Shown: positions 49,468 through 60,798, numbered from the stretch's first letter. The stretch is 64,000 bases of DNA from Cavenderia fasciculata (GCF_000203815.1 NW_004457713.1:511358-575357), one strand, 5' to 3'. Notes: generated by a model not told the origin, from the letters alone. Numbers and translations are program-made.

Positions 49468-51018
49468 TTAATCCAATTTAATATACCAAATCTTTCTTTC
49501 TGCTGATCCTTTCCACTTTTCTTTTAAATATTGAAATTGATTTGGAGGAAGAGAAAGAGGTTGAGCTGCTGCTTCTGCTATTTGTTTTTTTGTTAATTTC
49601 TTTGGTTTCGTAGTTGTGTTTGTTGATTGAGAGGTTGAAGATTCTATAATATTATTTGAAGTATGTAAACCTTGAATTCTAACTATATAATATTTAAAGA
49701 ATGGATTCTTTATCTTTTCAGCAATTTCAAAATCCAAATCACCATTTTGTTTAACATTCTTTTTAGATCGATTCTCTAATATTGTCAACGATGCAAATGA
49801 AGAGAGGAGCGTTATCCAACCATCTCTTTCTAATTTACGTTTACTACTGTACGTTAATTCTGTGCTCAGATGTGTAATGTTGTAGAGATGAGTGCATTGT
49901 GCCACGTCAAACGCTGACAGTCCAGTAGTAAAATTATAAAAAGTTCTATTGTAAAAGTACATGTCTGTGCAAACAAACTTTCTAAGACTCTTGTACTCTT
50001 TTTTAAAAAAGGCAGCTTCAAACTTGACGATAGAGTCTTTTACGATTGGGTTACTGTCCAAACCATAGTCATATTTGGATGGCATGATAAGTTTGACGAC
50101 TGGATGATTGAGTAGTTTGACGAGATCACCAGCCGAGTCTGGATTGTAAATCTCTTTAATATCAATCTTGACCAATGTCGGGAGACTTGCGAGTACTTGG
50201 TAGTGTCCATTCTCCAACTTTATCTTGCCAGCTTTAAAACTAACCAATCCTTGCAAGATGTTTCCCATTTGTACAAACGATGTCTTTCGAATGATACCTC
50301 CACTACCACCATAATTGATCTTTAATTTAGTGACACTTGAAAAGGTTTCAGTGATTCTAACACTTGGATTCTTTGTAAAGAATATATTGTCAAAGTCATG
50401 ATGATCCATTGATACCGTCGATGGTCGTTTGATGACATTCCAAGAGACCGAGGTCATATGCATCAAGTCTTTGTAGGTTATACGAAACGATGATGTAAAG
50501 GTTGACACTACATTGAATAATTGTTTGTTGATCGATGCCAAGTAGAGTGCCATTCTAAACCTTGAACGTCTATCTGTCAGCTTTGGCAGCGACAAATCAA
50601 CCACCATACTCTGATCCAACAATTCATCCCAAATATACTTGAATATCTTGATGATGAGATAGATTGGCAGAGCATAATTGACAGTACCAACATGATATTG
50701 TTTGGTCACAACCTCTAATTGCTTTAATTTCTTTTTTTGTTCTTGGTTGTCTGTGATGAGATTGATTGCATCTTTCTTTTTAATTGAACTTGGACAATAT
50801 ATCTTTCTAACATTACAAATTTGACGTAATGTTGATACTAGACAACCTTTTAACTCTTCTTTTGTATATTCACTATCTAAATCTATTTGATTTACACCAA
50901 TCTTTTTCTTTATCTTTTTCTTTTTCTTCTTTTCATCTTCACTACTACTATCACTACTATAACTACTACTATCACTACTATAACTATCAATATCACTAAG
51001 ATTACTATTATCCTCCAT
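49468..51018 (-). CDS. SAP-like/LRR-like dictyostelid family protein
   Basis: A single open frame of 516 residues from ATG at 51018. The N-terminus is Ser/Asp-rich, followed by a Lys run (EDEKKKKKKIKKK). YTKEELKGCLVSTLRQICN with SSIKKKDAINLI looks like a SAP-type helix-extended-loop-helix. Then IYLIIKIFKYIWDELL resembles an F-box-like helix, and a C-terminal region has leucine-rich strands (SVTKLKINYGGSGG, SLPTLVKIDIKEIYN, TGLSAFDVAQCTHLYNITHLS). This layout recurs in lineage-specific dictyostelid families of unknown role. It ends in a Thr/Lys-rich tail. Confidence 0.65.
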   Translation of the reverse strand: MEDNSNLSDIDSYSSDSSSYSSDSSSEDEKKKKKKIKKKIGVNQIDLDSEYTKEELKGCLVSTLRQICNVRKIYCPSSIKKKDAINLITDNQEQKKKLKQLEVVTKQYHVGTVNYALPIYLIIKIFKYIWDELLDQSMVVDLSLPKLTDRRSRFRMALYLASINKQLFNVVSTFTSSFRITYKDLMHMTSVSWNVIKRPSTVSMDHHDFDNIFFTKNPSVRITETFSSVTKLKINYGGSGGIIRKTSFVQMGNILQGLVSFKAGKIKLENGHYQVLASLPTLVKIDIKEIYNPDSAGDLVKLLNHPVVKLIMPSKYDYGLDSNPIVKDSIVKFEAAFFKKEYKSLRKFVCTDMYFYNRTFYNFTTGLSAFDVAQCTHLYNITHLSTELTYSSKRKLERDGWITLLSSFASLTILENRSKKNVKQNGDLDFEIAEKIKNPFFKYYIVRIQGLHTSNNIIESSTSQSTNTTTKPKKLTKKQIAEAAAQPLSLPPNQFQYLKEKWKGSAERKIWYIKLD

Positions 51019-51246
51019 CTTCAACTTGATCTCTCTCTAAATAAGTAAATAAATATCAAACATACAAATTTTTTTTTTTATACACCAATTATTATCCCAT
51101 TCATTATTACTTTTAATTATTATTTTATTATCCTTGGCTATTATTAATTATACATACATCTTGTGGTTCGATCTTTTTGTTTATATATATGTACGTACAT
51201 ATTCATGTCTTCCATGACTATTGTACAATATAGTATAACTATAGAA

Positions 51247-51313
51247 GCGTCTGATGCATCACTAAAAGATATTTTCAAGTTTGATTCTAAAGATGATATC
51301 ATCCATCAGACAC
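51247..51313. repeat. Hairpin element, copy 2 (diverged)
   Basis: The left arm GCGTCTGATGCATCA begins at 51247 and the right side is ATCATCCATCAGACACT. GTCTGATG (51249-51256) pairs with CATCAGAC (51304-51311). One arm has G to C within the GATGGATG core. The spacer shares ATTTTCAAG with copy 3. This is the shortest and most diverged of the three copies. Confidence 0.65.
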
Positions 51314-51665
51314 TCCTAGACAGCAAAAGCCCCTTTTGAACACTGGTACACTTGCGAGTAACTTTGTTGCTTCTCTACCCAGAGTATCAACGTTGGCGAT
51401 GGCTGCCTCCCGATTGTTTGAGTGAGAGGATTAGTGTTGGATGATCAACTGAATGTCGACTTGGTTAGAGAAGGATTGCAAATAAGATACCAATTGATAT
51501 ACTCGGCTATTTGACTTCATTATTATATTGCTTGTGTTGCTCTCTTCTCTTTGATTATTAACAAACTATAATAAATAAATATTGAGAATGATGATGTATA
51601 GTATGAACGCACCCAACCAAACAATATTAAACCTTTGTGCACGACATTTGTCGTTTCGATCATTT

Positions 51666-51875
51666 TCAAAAAGGAATCTTGTCCACATGTGTCTTTACCC
51701 AAATTGGTGAGCTCTTTAATTTGGTGATCACATATTCAAAGAATTTAGCAAAGCACTTTACCAAACCTGTAACCCTGCCAAGTGAGTAATATCTTCCCAC
51801 TGCGCATTGGACTTTCTTGAGCACTGGATCAATGATTTCGTAGGGTCCCTTCACATAGTTAAAAATATCTGATAT
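51666..51875 (-). other. Possible last exon or gene remnant
   Basis: An open stretch of 69 codons follows an acceptor-like TTTTGGTAG. It contains ISDIFNYVKGPYEIIDPVLK, AVGRYYSLGRVTGLV and KCFAKFFEYVITKL and ends VDKIPF. It looks coding, but no upstream exon could be found before the divergent Cry-like gene 110 bases away. The adjoining stretch 51314-51540 has a second coding-like minus frame (NNREAAIANVDTLGREATKL) that runs into hairpin copy 2. The whole could be a decayed small gene. Confidence 0.3.
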
Positions 51876-51988
51876 CTACCAAAATTTATTTATAAATTGA
51901 CCAACTGTTGTGTGGACAATAGAAATCATTATTCATTATATTTTAACTTTTAAAACAAATAATTTTGTTTGTATAAAGAATAATTAAA

Positions 51989-53986
51989 ATGCTATCCAAC
52001 CTCCACCATCACCACGATCATAAACATGACGATATTCCTCATATCAAAAAACCAACTCTAGAACAAATGCAAGAAGCAAAGGAGAAGTACTTAAAAGATG
52101 GAAAGAGGGTTATTATTGGTGATCTAACCGATGCCCAAAGAGAGGCCATTCATCAAAGAATTGAATCAGTTGAAAAGATGCAACAAAAAGATCCTTTTGA
52201 TTTATTAACCTCAGCAGATTGGGGTCAAATCATTGGATTGGTACTTAGTTTCACTCCTTATGTTGGCTCATTCCTTAAAGTTGGATTTGGTGTATGTATA
52301 AAGAATAAGAATATTTTGTATTTATACTTTTATCATAATCATCTCTAATTGTATTGTATCGTTTCAATTTTAAAATACCATAGATTGTTTGGGGGAAAAT
52401 CTTCTCCAAAGATGGTCAATATATCACTCAAGATCAATTCCAAAAAGAGATGGCATCCCTATATCAAAAGATTGAAACAATGTTAAATGAGAAATTGGAC
52501 GATAGTGAAATGAATAGATGTATGGCCATGTTTATCGATTGCCAAAATCGTGGAAACAATTTCAATGATCTCCTCACTCTATTCGTTGATAGACAGCAAG
52601 CAAAAGTTGGTTTTATCCCAAACAAGAATCTTGACTATAGAGTTGAACCACCTGCACATTTGGCTCAACTTGATGACGACACACTTTTACAAATGATCAG
52701 AACTCAATTCATGTCTTATCGTGACTTTTTAGAAGGTAAAATATTTAAATATTAATATTTATTAAATATTCAATTAATTAATCAACTCTCTCTTTACTTT
52801 TTTTTATTTTTTTTTTTAAACAGGTGCTCTAATCAACTTCTCTCAACCATTATATGCTCATATTCTAGGTAGTCTTTATGGAATGACCATGTTGATTTAT
52901 TCTAATTTTATGAGAGATGCCTGTTTCCAAGCAAGTGCATGGGGATTCCCATCTGATTATGTCTATGGGTATGTTTTGTTTAAAAAAATTGGTATATATT
53001 ATAACGTATTAATATTTAATTTAATAATATAGGAATAATGGTGATGTAAAAAGTTTAGTACAAACTCTTCATGATAAAACTCAAGATTTCCATTACTATC
53101 TTGCAAGATGCAACCTTTACTATGAGTTGCAACTAATCAAACCTGCACTTTCTATTCATCCAGCAATTAGTATGTAATATTTTTTGATCCAACCTATTCT
53201 TTTTTACTTACCATTCATTTTTAAATATAGACCTTCCAGATGATGCATATAAATTGTTTGGCCAGATCAATAATCTCGATCTCATGGAGTACCCTGCCAA
53301 AACTCCACTCATGTGTATTGACAATCCTGATTCCAATGGTAATTTCAAATGTTTTGATCCAACTGGAATTTGCAAAATATTCAAGATTGATCCATCTAAA
53401 AGTTCAACCGACGTCTATACTGACCCTCATTTTGACACTGTATCTGGATATAGCCCAACTTCTCCTTTGAATGGCAGTAAGTATATATTATATTTATTCT
53501 GTTATAGTTTAACAATATTCTCTAACTATATATATATAATTCGATCCCAATCATTATTATTATATAGATGGTCTAAAATATACAATTCAAAGAGGTGGTA
53601 ATTTCTTTTATTATTTTACCGTCACCTTTGCCATTTATGATTCTGTATTAGGTGCTGAATGGGATCTTTATCTTAACGGTAAAAAAGTAATCACTCTTAA
53701 TACTATCCCTTCGGATGATGGTTGTCTCAGAGGACCAAGAATGAGTTATTACTATGAAGAATGGATGATTTATAATCAGAAACAAGCAAGTACCTATATC
53801 ACCGTCAAGATAGATCTTCAAAGTCCCCTTTACAGTGTCGATGTTCAATTATTTGGATTTGCAGGATACCTCAATGCAGTTGAAGTATCTTTCCCTAATT
53901 ATAGTGGAAACGATTTCATCAAGGTCGATATCCCAAAGTTGGAAGATAACTTGTCTCATCCCAAGAAACCAGTACAAAAATATTAA
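51989..53986 (+). CDS. Protein resembling Cry delta-endotoxin N-terminal domain
   Basis: Six exons join in phase to about 533 residues, and the gene looks whole. The first about 110 residues are His-rich and charged. From about 80 to 310 the helical region follows the order of the Cry pore-forming domain I. It has a hydrophobic start (GQIIGLVLSFTPYVGSFLKV, then WGKIF), a long amphipathic stretch (LYQKIETMLNEKLDDSEMNR) and, most tellingly, INFSQPLYAHILGSLYGMTM followed by LIYSNFMRDACFQASAWGF. That last part matches the conserved Cry block around the central helix (AxxLHLxxLRDxxxFGxxWGF). The C-terminal about 200 residues are beta-rich and unassigned. Family membership is by motif only; location and activity are unknown. 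Five introns show it is established in a eukaryotic genome. Confidence 0.7.
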
Positions 53987-54172
53987 ATAAAAATCAACAA
54001 ATAAAGTGTTAACTTGTTAAAACGGGCAATTCGGAGCCAGATATTTCGAATCAATACAAATTTGATTCACACAATTTTATTTTTATTTTGTATAAGGTTA
54101 AAGTTGTACTAGTAATACAGAAGAAAGAGAAAAATAATAATAGTTTGTACATAGTAGAGTATACTATAGAAA

Positions 54173-54892
54173 ATGAGATCAAGTCAATTAACAGAATTAA
54201 TTGAATTGTATCAAAAGAATAATGGTCAACTAGAACAAGACGATTGCCACGGATGGACGTTGGAACACATTGCTATCAAGCGTATGCATCCTTTAGGACA
54301 AAGGGAGTATGAGTACTTTCACCACGGTGTTAGAATCTACTATCAAGGAGAGTTCTTTTCCATTCTTCATTTCTCTGGCTTGGCTGAAGAGGTATCATTA
54401 GAAAGTAAAAAAAGGGCCAAGATCTTGTTTGTTGGTTCAAGTAAGCAGTTTTCAGAGCCATCGCATCCAAATGAAATCATTGTCATTGGAAAGAGAGTTT
54501 CATCTGCTGATAGTATGATGAGACTAATTTCTACCTATTCCAAACGTAATGATATAGTTTACAATTTGGTTCGAAGAAATTGTAAGTACAACATCTCCAT
54601 ATTGATTGATATCCATCCGCTAATCTTATCTATTATATTTCATCAATTTTAAAAAAAAGGTGAACATGTTTCCACATATATTATTGATGGAAAGTGGGAC
54701 AGTAAACAAACAGATCTATACATTATCAAAATGATTGAGATTATTGGTCACCGAGCAGAAGAAAACAAGGGATGGATACTGGGCATGGTTGCATTAGCTG
54801 GCGCTGCTTACTATGCCTACCAGAAATACAATTCCAGCGGTGAAGAAGAAGAAAAGGATAAAAAGAAATCAGTAGTCAAGGTTCTAAGATAG
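54173..54892 (+). CDS. LRAT/HRASLS-like protein with C-terminal membrane anchor
   Basis: Exons 54173-54581 and 54660-54892 join in phase to about 213 residues. Seen: EYFHHGVRIYYQGEFFSILHFSG, written as EYFHHGVRIYY with FFSILHFSG, which fits the H-box of LRAT-type (NlpC/P60 superfamily) proteins. VYNLVRRNCEHVSTYIIDGKW, written VYNLVRRNCEH then STYIIDGKW, carries the NCEH nucleophile motif. The Cys codon is split by the intron. Near the C-terminus WILGMVALAGAAYYAYQKY is a single membrane helix followed by a Lys-rich tail. LRAT/HRASLS relatives are thiol acyltransferases or phospholipases on organelle membranes. The substrate here is unknown. Confidence 0.78.
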
Positions 54893-56315
54893 ATCTGTTA
54901 GTAGTAGAGTCAATCCAACTTTTATTCCTCCCTCACTCACTCGCCACAATTCATGACACTAATAACATAATATGTTCTTGATTAATGGTTGTCAAATTAA
55001 AAACAATTAATTTGCACCTTGCAACAAGATACTCATCCACCTCATCTTAATCAGTGTAAAATAATAATAATATGATCATTAAAAAAAAAAAATAGATTTT
55101 ATTAAATAGATTTAATAAACTATAAAAGGTTGATCACGGTGTGATTGTTATTTAAATCATAATATTCGAACTAACTATCCTATCATATTATTTTTAATGT
55201 ACAGAGGATTTTAGAATCATATCTAACTCCCTTTTAATTTATTATGATTGCTTGTCAAAAGAGAAGAAGAAGAAGAAGTGATGCACTAGGTTTTGATGAT
55301 GATTGTAGTTGTAGTAGTAGTAGCAGTAGTATTCAATAGTAAAATAAAGATAAACAGATCTCTTTGTATTTTCACGTCTCCAACCTGGAATCTTTTCCCA
55401 CTCTTGTCTTGTGCAAACCCATCTTCCAATAAGTTGAGAGATCTCGAGTGTAACTAAAATCTATATCTAGACTTGTTACCCAATGTCTTGGCAACAGCAG
55501 AATATATTTGGTAGAAATAGATAAAAGATACAGAGTTAGTGGTGGTAGCAGCTGTATAAAACTACTACTACTTTTGGGAGAAATTATTATTAAATACGTA
55601 CGTACGTATATTTAGAGAGAAGAGAGAGAGACTTGAATGAGACCATCCTCCTCCTCTCTCATTGAAGATACTAATCTCCTAGCGTCTGATGGATGGCATC
55701 ATTGAAAAGATGATATAGTTTGTGTGACGTGATTTTCAAGACTATATGCCATCCATCAGACGCTCAAACGAATAGATCAAATAAGCATTGACCAGACACA
55801 AGAGAATAGACTGAGCCAATCCATAGAACCTATAGGTGATATATCAATAATAAATAATAATAGTAGTAATTAATAACAACTAATTTTAAAACTTGGCATA
55901 TGTTATTAAGTTAGGTCGATCGATCATTCATGCAGATATAGGTACACGGTGAATGCATGCCTATACATCGATCTATAAACTTATAATTAATCGATCGGGT
56001 TAATTTAACCCAAACTTTAAAGACATATATATACAGATAAATAAAATAAATATTAGAACATCAAGATAAGTAATTACTTAATTCAATACTACACATAAAT
56101 ATAAATAATAATATTACAATAAAATAAAGATTTAAATAAAATATAGATATATTTCTTTGTTGTTGAACGAGGGTTGAGGTAAACTTCCTTTTATACGAAT
56201 CTTCTACAATAAATATTAATGATAATCAATAAAGTTTATAATTTCGAACTAAATAAAAAGCTTGGTTGGAGCGTATATACAAAATATTTATTATCCTAAT
56301 AATAATAATAAAGTA
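54893..56315. other. Long intergenic region with coding-like islands and palindromes
   Basis: This is about 1.4 kb with no supported gene. Minus-strand coding-like pieces: about 55833-55745 (FYGLAQSILLCLVNAYLIYS, after TATAG) and about 55566-55456 (SFIYFYQIYSAVAKTLGNKS). They could be exons of a small membrane protein. Palindromes: GATCGAT (55918-55924)/ATCGATC (55967-55973) enclosing ATAGG/CCTAT, and GGGTTAA T TTAACCC at 55997-56011. Hairpin copy 3 lies at 55681-55764. Confidence 0.35.
55681..55764. repeat. Hairpin element with 19-bp inverted repeats, copy 3
   Basis: AGCGTCTGATGGATGGCAT (55681-55699) is repeated perfectly in inverse at 55746-55764, 84 bases overall. It has the same core and length class as copy 1 and shares ATTTTCAAG in the spacer with copy 2. 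Perfect arms suggest a recent or maintained copy. Confidence 0.82.
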
Positions 56316-57580
56316 TTAAAGTAGTACAATACTACTAGAATCTTCATTTAGTTGTTGTTGTTGTTGTTGTTGATTGGGAATATTTTCAGAGTATTCTTGT
56401 TGTGGTTCAGAAATTGGTTGTCTTGAATGATTATTATTATTTTGATTAGAATTTGTATTTGAGTATGAAGAATGTGAAATTATAGATGATGATTGTTGTG
56501 GTTGTGGTTGTTGAGGTGGTGGAGATGAAGATGGTATAAGTGATGATGGTTGTGGTTGTGGGTGTTGAGGTGATGGAGGTTGTTGGGATGATTGACTTTG
56601 ACTTTGATTTTGTTGTCGATGTAAATGTTGTTGTTGATGTGGTTGTTGTGATTGATGTTGAGGTGGAGACGGTTGTTGGGACGATTGAGATGGAGGATGT
56701 TGTTGATGTGGTTGTTGAGGTGGTGATGGAGATGGTCGTTGGGATTGTGGTGGTTGTTGTTGTTGTTGTTGTTGGGATGATTGATTTTGACTTTGACTTT
56801 GACTTTGAGCCGAAGTAGGATGATGAACATGTTGTTGATGTAAATGTTGAAGTTGTTGTTGTTGATGTTGATTAAATATTTCTGTAAAATCGGGGTCGAT
56901 GATTTCCAATGTTTCCTTGTTGAGATTACCATTGGCATAGTGAAAAAAGTGGTTGGAAAGAGCTGCCGATCTACCTTTGAATGTCTTTATACCAGCATCT
57001 GGTACTCGTTTAAGTGACTTTTTACCTTTGATATTGGTTCGACCACTTCCTCTGGCAGCCATCTCTTTGAGTGTATTATTGACATCGGACAAGTCTTTTG
57101 TTACCATCTCGCGACTTTCAAACTTGAACTTGTCACAGAGCATCTGGAATGTCTGTGCATCCTCAACCAACAACCTCTCCAACCCCATTCTATAGTCATC
57201 CAATTGAGAAAACAATCGTTTCGAGTTGCCTCGAGCTCTATGCCAATACGATTTGACAATACTTGCACCTTCAGCCGGATCAACGTTAATCTCTGCCGCT
57301 ATCCTCTCACCCAATGACAATTCATGTTTCTTTGTAATATTCCAATCCTCTTCAAATAGTGGTTCCAAAAACGAACTGATTTTGTTTGATATGTCACTAG
57401 AATAATTTCTCCTTCTCTTTTTTGGTTGTTCCATGTCTCCTTCCATATCATTATTATTATTATTATTATTGTCTCCACTACCGTCATCCATCATATCCTT
57501 GTCTAATAATTCATTTGTTTCTTTTGGTTGTTGTTGTTGGGGTGGTGGTGAAAGTTGTTGTTGTGCAGGACTTGAATGAC

Positions 57581-57613
<33 letters not shown>

Positions 57614-58625
57614 GATTATTATGGTGGTGTGTTGATTGTATGGACAATGGTTGAGATGCTTGTGGTTGAGTTTGTAATAATGTTTGTTGATGTGATGGTT
57701 GTTGTGATTGGCGTGATTGGTGTGATGGTTGTTGAGTAGTTGCGGATGTCATTGTAGAATGTTTTCGTTTGAGTTCAGGATACTTGATATTGATGACACT
57801 AGTCAACAAGTTTTCTAAATGAGTAGAGTGTGCAAACATCTTTTGTTGCTGCTCCCAAAGTTGAACAAACTTTTCATTGACAAGGTCGGCCACTGTATTT
57901 AAAAGGATCTGACCGCAGTCACAATCACAGTCACAACACCGCTTGCTATGTGCATACGCATGTACTACATGTTGGTGGTGGTGGTGGTGGTGGTTGGGTT
58001 GCATATGGTGGTCTTGGTCTTGTTCTTGGTCTTGATCAACATGATCATCTTGTTGAACATGCATATGTTGTTGATGATGTTGATGTTGATGTTGATGTTG
58101 GTGATGTTCTTGTTGATGGTGATGTTGATGTTGGTGCTGATCTGCATTACCGTCATCCACCATATGGTACATTTGGTGTTGGTGATGTTGGTGCTCCATC
58201 ATCATATGTTGTTGATGTTCATCTTGGTGGTGGTGATGCACATCCATTTGGTGATGTTGTTGGTGGTGTTGGTGTCCTCCATCTTCGTGCAGCATCCCTT
58301 GGGAATGGTCAAGATGAACATCGTGACCGTCATGGTGGTGTTGTTGTTGCTGTTCATGATGTATATGTTGGTGATGGTGGGAGTGCATGTCTTGCTGGCC
58401 AGTCTCGTCGCCTGGTGGCGATCCCTCCTCCATATGATGATGATGATGATGGTGATGGTGGTGCTGCTGCTCCTGCTCCTGCATATGCTCCATGACTACA
58501 TGTTGTTGTTGTTGGTGTTGACCGATTATCTCCCTTTGTTGCTGATGATGTTCCTGTACACCTTCACCTGTGCTATTCACTTCCTCGTGACTTTGAGATG
58601 GTGGTGTATGACTATGACGATCCAT
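56316..58625 (-). CDS. His/Gln-rich protein with a basic central domain
   Basis: A single frame of 769 residues. The first about 230 residues are mostly His and Gln. A Cys-rich spot (SKRCCDCDCDCGQILL) follows. A central domain of about 160 residues (about 400-590) looks folded: PKKRRRNYSSDISNKISSFL, FEEDWNITKKHELSLGERIA, EGASIVKSYWHRARGNSKRL, LERLLVEDAQTFQMLCDKF, KSLKRVPDAGIKTFKGRSAA. KKRRR could be a nuclear signal. The C-terminus is Gln/Ser/Pro/His-rich. I do not recognise the domain; a nuclear regulator is a guess. His-rich tracts could bind metal. The long opposite-strand frames here come from the repeats. Confidence 0.65.
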
Positions 58626-59207
58626 CTCTCAACTTTGCTATCAATATATTGAAAGGGAGTGGAGGGGAGATAGAACTAACTACATTGTACAATGAATATA
58701 GGTGTGAATAATATTAGTAAAGTAAAAGTATATAGATATATGTATTTTGTTTGAACGTGGGAACTTAGTTGTGCGGTTCAATATTTTATTACATACCTTT
58801 GTAAAGAGTGTAATAATAACAAAGAGTTCCCTTTACAAAACTATGTACAAGGCCGACCATGCTCGTCGTCAAGATGCGCAAGTTGGATGTTTGTCGTTTT
58901 TTTTTTCGATTATTATTTGTGGAATTTAAATATATATTATCTTTAATGAATCTTTGAATAGTATAAAGAACACAAAGTTGTATATCTATTTGTGATAGAT
59001 TAATCAAATTATTATTAGATAAAATGCACAAAACTTTGTTTAAATAAATAATAAATATATTTCATATTATATAAGTTTTAAAACTCTTCAATTCTAACAT
59101 GTTTAATCTATATTTTATACATTTATTATTTCATTTGGATTGGGGTATGTGGGTATGAAACTATTCATTCATTTCAATATATATTTAATATTATTTAATG
59201 ATGATGA
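58626..59207. other. Spacer between His/Gln-rich gene and csn8
   Basis: A/T-rich except for a GC-richer patch at 58840-58895, which on the plus strand reads MYKADHARRQDAQVGCLS. It is too short to call a gene. It carries the promoter of the His/Gln-rich gene and the 3' flank of csn8. Nothing else was seen. Confidence 0.4.
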
Positions 59208-60165
59208 TTATTTTTCAAGGAATAATACATAGTCGGTAAGAGAGTGAATCTTCTTTGTTCCATTTCCAACTTGTTCGACTGGTTTGACTGGAACTGGTTT
59301 GACGGAATCCGATGATGGATCCTTTTCCCAACCATTGGTTTGGGTGAATCTAACGACTTCCTCTGGTGAAATTCCCAAATATAAACTGGCATCTTTAATT
59401 GAAATGTTTGAATAAGAGTTTGAAATTAAATCAAATACACGTCTTTGGAATGATACTATTATTAAATAAAAAAGTATAAATTATATTAATATCATTGTTA
59501 AAGAATGAATGAATGAATGATTGATTGACTATTTCTATTCCTATTCTATTCCTATTCTATTTCTATTTCTATTCTTCATACCTTTCAATTCATTAATAAA
59601 TGGAGCCAATTCTGGACCAAAGTTGATAGCAAGATGTTTATAGATATGAGCATAATTGAGTTGTGAAATGTATTTAGCGAGTGCCCAAATGGTCTTTAAA
59701 TGTGGATCGGCACCTTTGATTTCTGATGGGATTCTATTCCATAAGAATCTAGCATTTGTACTATAGGAGAAGAAGAAGAAGAGAGAGATTAATATCAACC
59801 TATCTAATAACAATAATCATTCATTCATCATGTATCTATCATGTCTATCTATCCCATCATTCTATCAGTCTATCTATCACTTACATATCATTGGCAATGA
59901 GATAATTGATTAAAAATACATTGTAATATTTGACAAACTTGTCTTGTTGTAACTATCAAATGATAAATGCAGTGAGAGTGAGAGTAAGTTAGTAACTAAC
60001 CAATTAACGTGTATTATCTATCTATCAATCAATCAATCAAAAGATTTATCTATTCTATTCTATTAAACATACTCTCAATTCATTCTCTGTACACCAACTG
60101 AGGATATTCTTAAAATCGTTAGCTTCAAGATACTTTTGAATTTCTGGGTATGCTGCTGTAACCAT
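59208..60165 (-). CDS. csn8: COP9 signalosome subunit 8
   Basis: CSN8 is part of the COP9 signalosome, which removes Nedd8 from cullin ubiquitin ligases. Four exons (60165-60073, 59952-59885, 59760-59582, 59455-59208) join in phase to about 195 residues, close to the usual 200. Seen: YYNVFLINYLIAND, TNARFLWNRIPSEIKGADPH, IWALAKYISQLNYAHIYKHL, FQRRVFDLISNSYSNISIKD and LGISPEEVVRFTQTNGW. These match the CSN8/PSMD8/EIF3K fold, and TNARFLWNRIP is specific to CSN8. It is the one clear ubiquitin-pathway regulator next to several F-box-type genes in the window. Confidence 0.9.
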
Positions 60166-60766
60166 TCTCTTTATCTCTCCTCTCTCTGATATAATACAAC
60201 AATAACTAATAAACTATCTCTCTCAATTTTTAGATTGATTAATAAAGTTTGAAGAGCTCAATAAAAAATTTGAAAAAAAAGAGAAAACTGAACTTCAAGA
60301 AACAAATCTTTAATATTTATTATTAAAAATAAAATAAACCTTCTCAGCTTCTCAAAGAGGCAAGTCACAATTCTTTGTAGAAAATATATATATATAAATA
60401 GCAGTAGATATTATAATATATTTGTTGTTAATAAATAATTATAATAATATTAAAAACTTATTTTTATTTTTAGTTTTGTACCAGGTTTAGAACTACTATT
60501 TATGTGAATATGTTTATTTAAATTTCCAGCAGCAATGGAAATGAACGAGGTGGCAATGAAGTGGAATCGGTACCTTTGGTAAAAAGTTTTCATTTTTGTT
60601 GTTGTAACCGTCCTTCTTCAGTGGGTTCTAACAAAGATTAAGATTATTGTATCTACTCCCATTTCTTGGAAATTGAATTGACTTGTGCCTACATATATAG
60701 TTGTCTTCAGACTTTTCAGTAGTATAATTAATTAATCTAATCTTTATCTTATTCTATTTATACAAT

Positions 60767-60798
<32 letters not shown>

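Noticed and set aside
57948-58652. 234-residue plus-strand hydrophobic frame opposite the His/Gln-rich gene
   Set aside because: A mirror of CAT/CAA repeats; Leu/Met/Val runs come from the repeat itself.
58840-58900. GC-rich coding-like scrap (MYKADHARRQDAQVG)
   Set aside because: Too short, no splice context, no recognised homologue.
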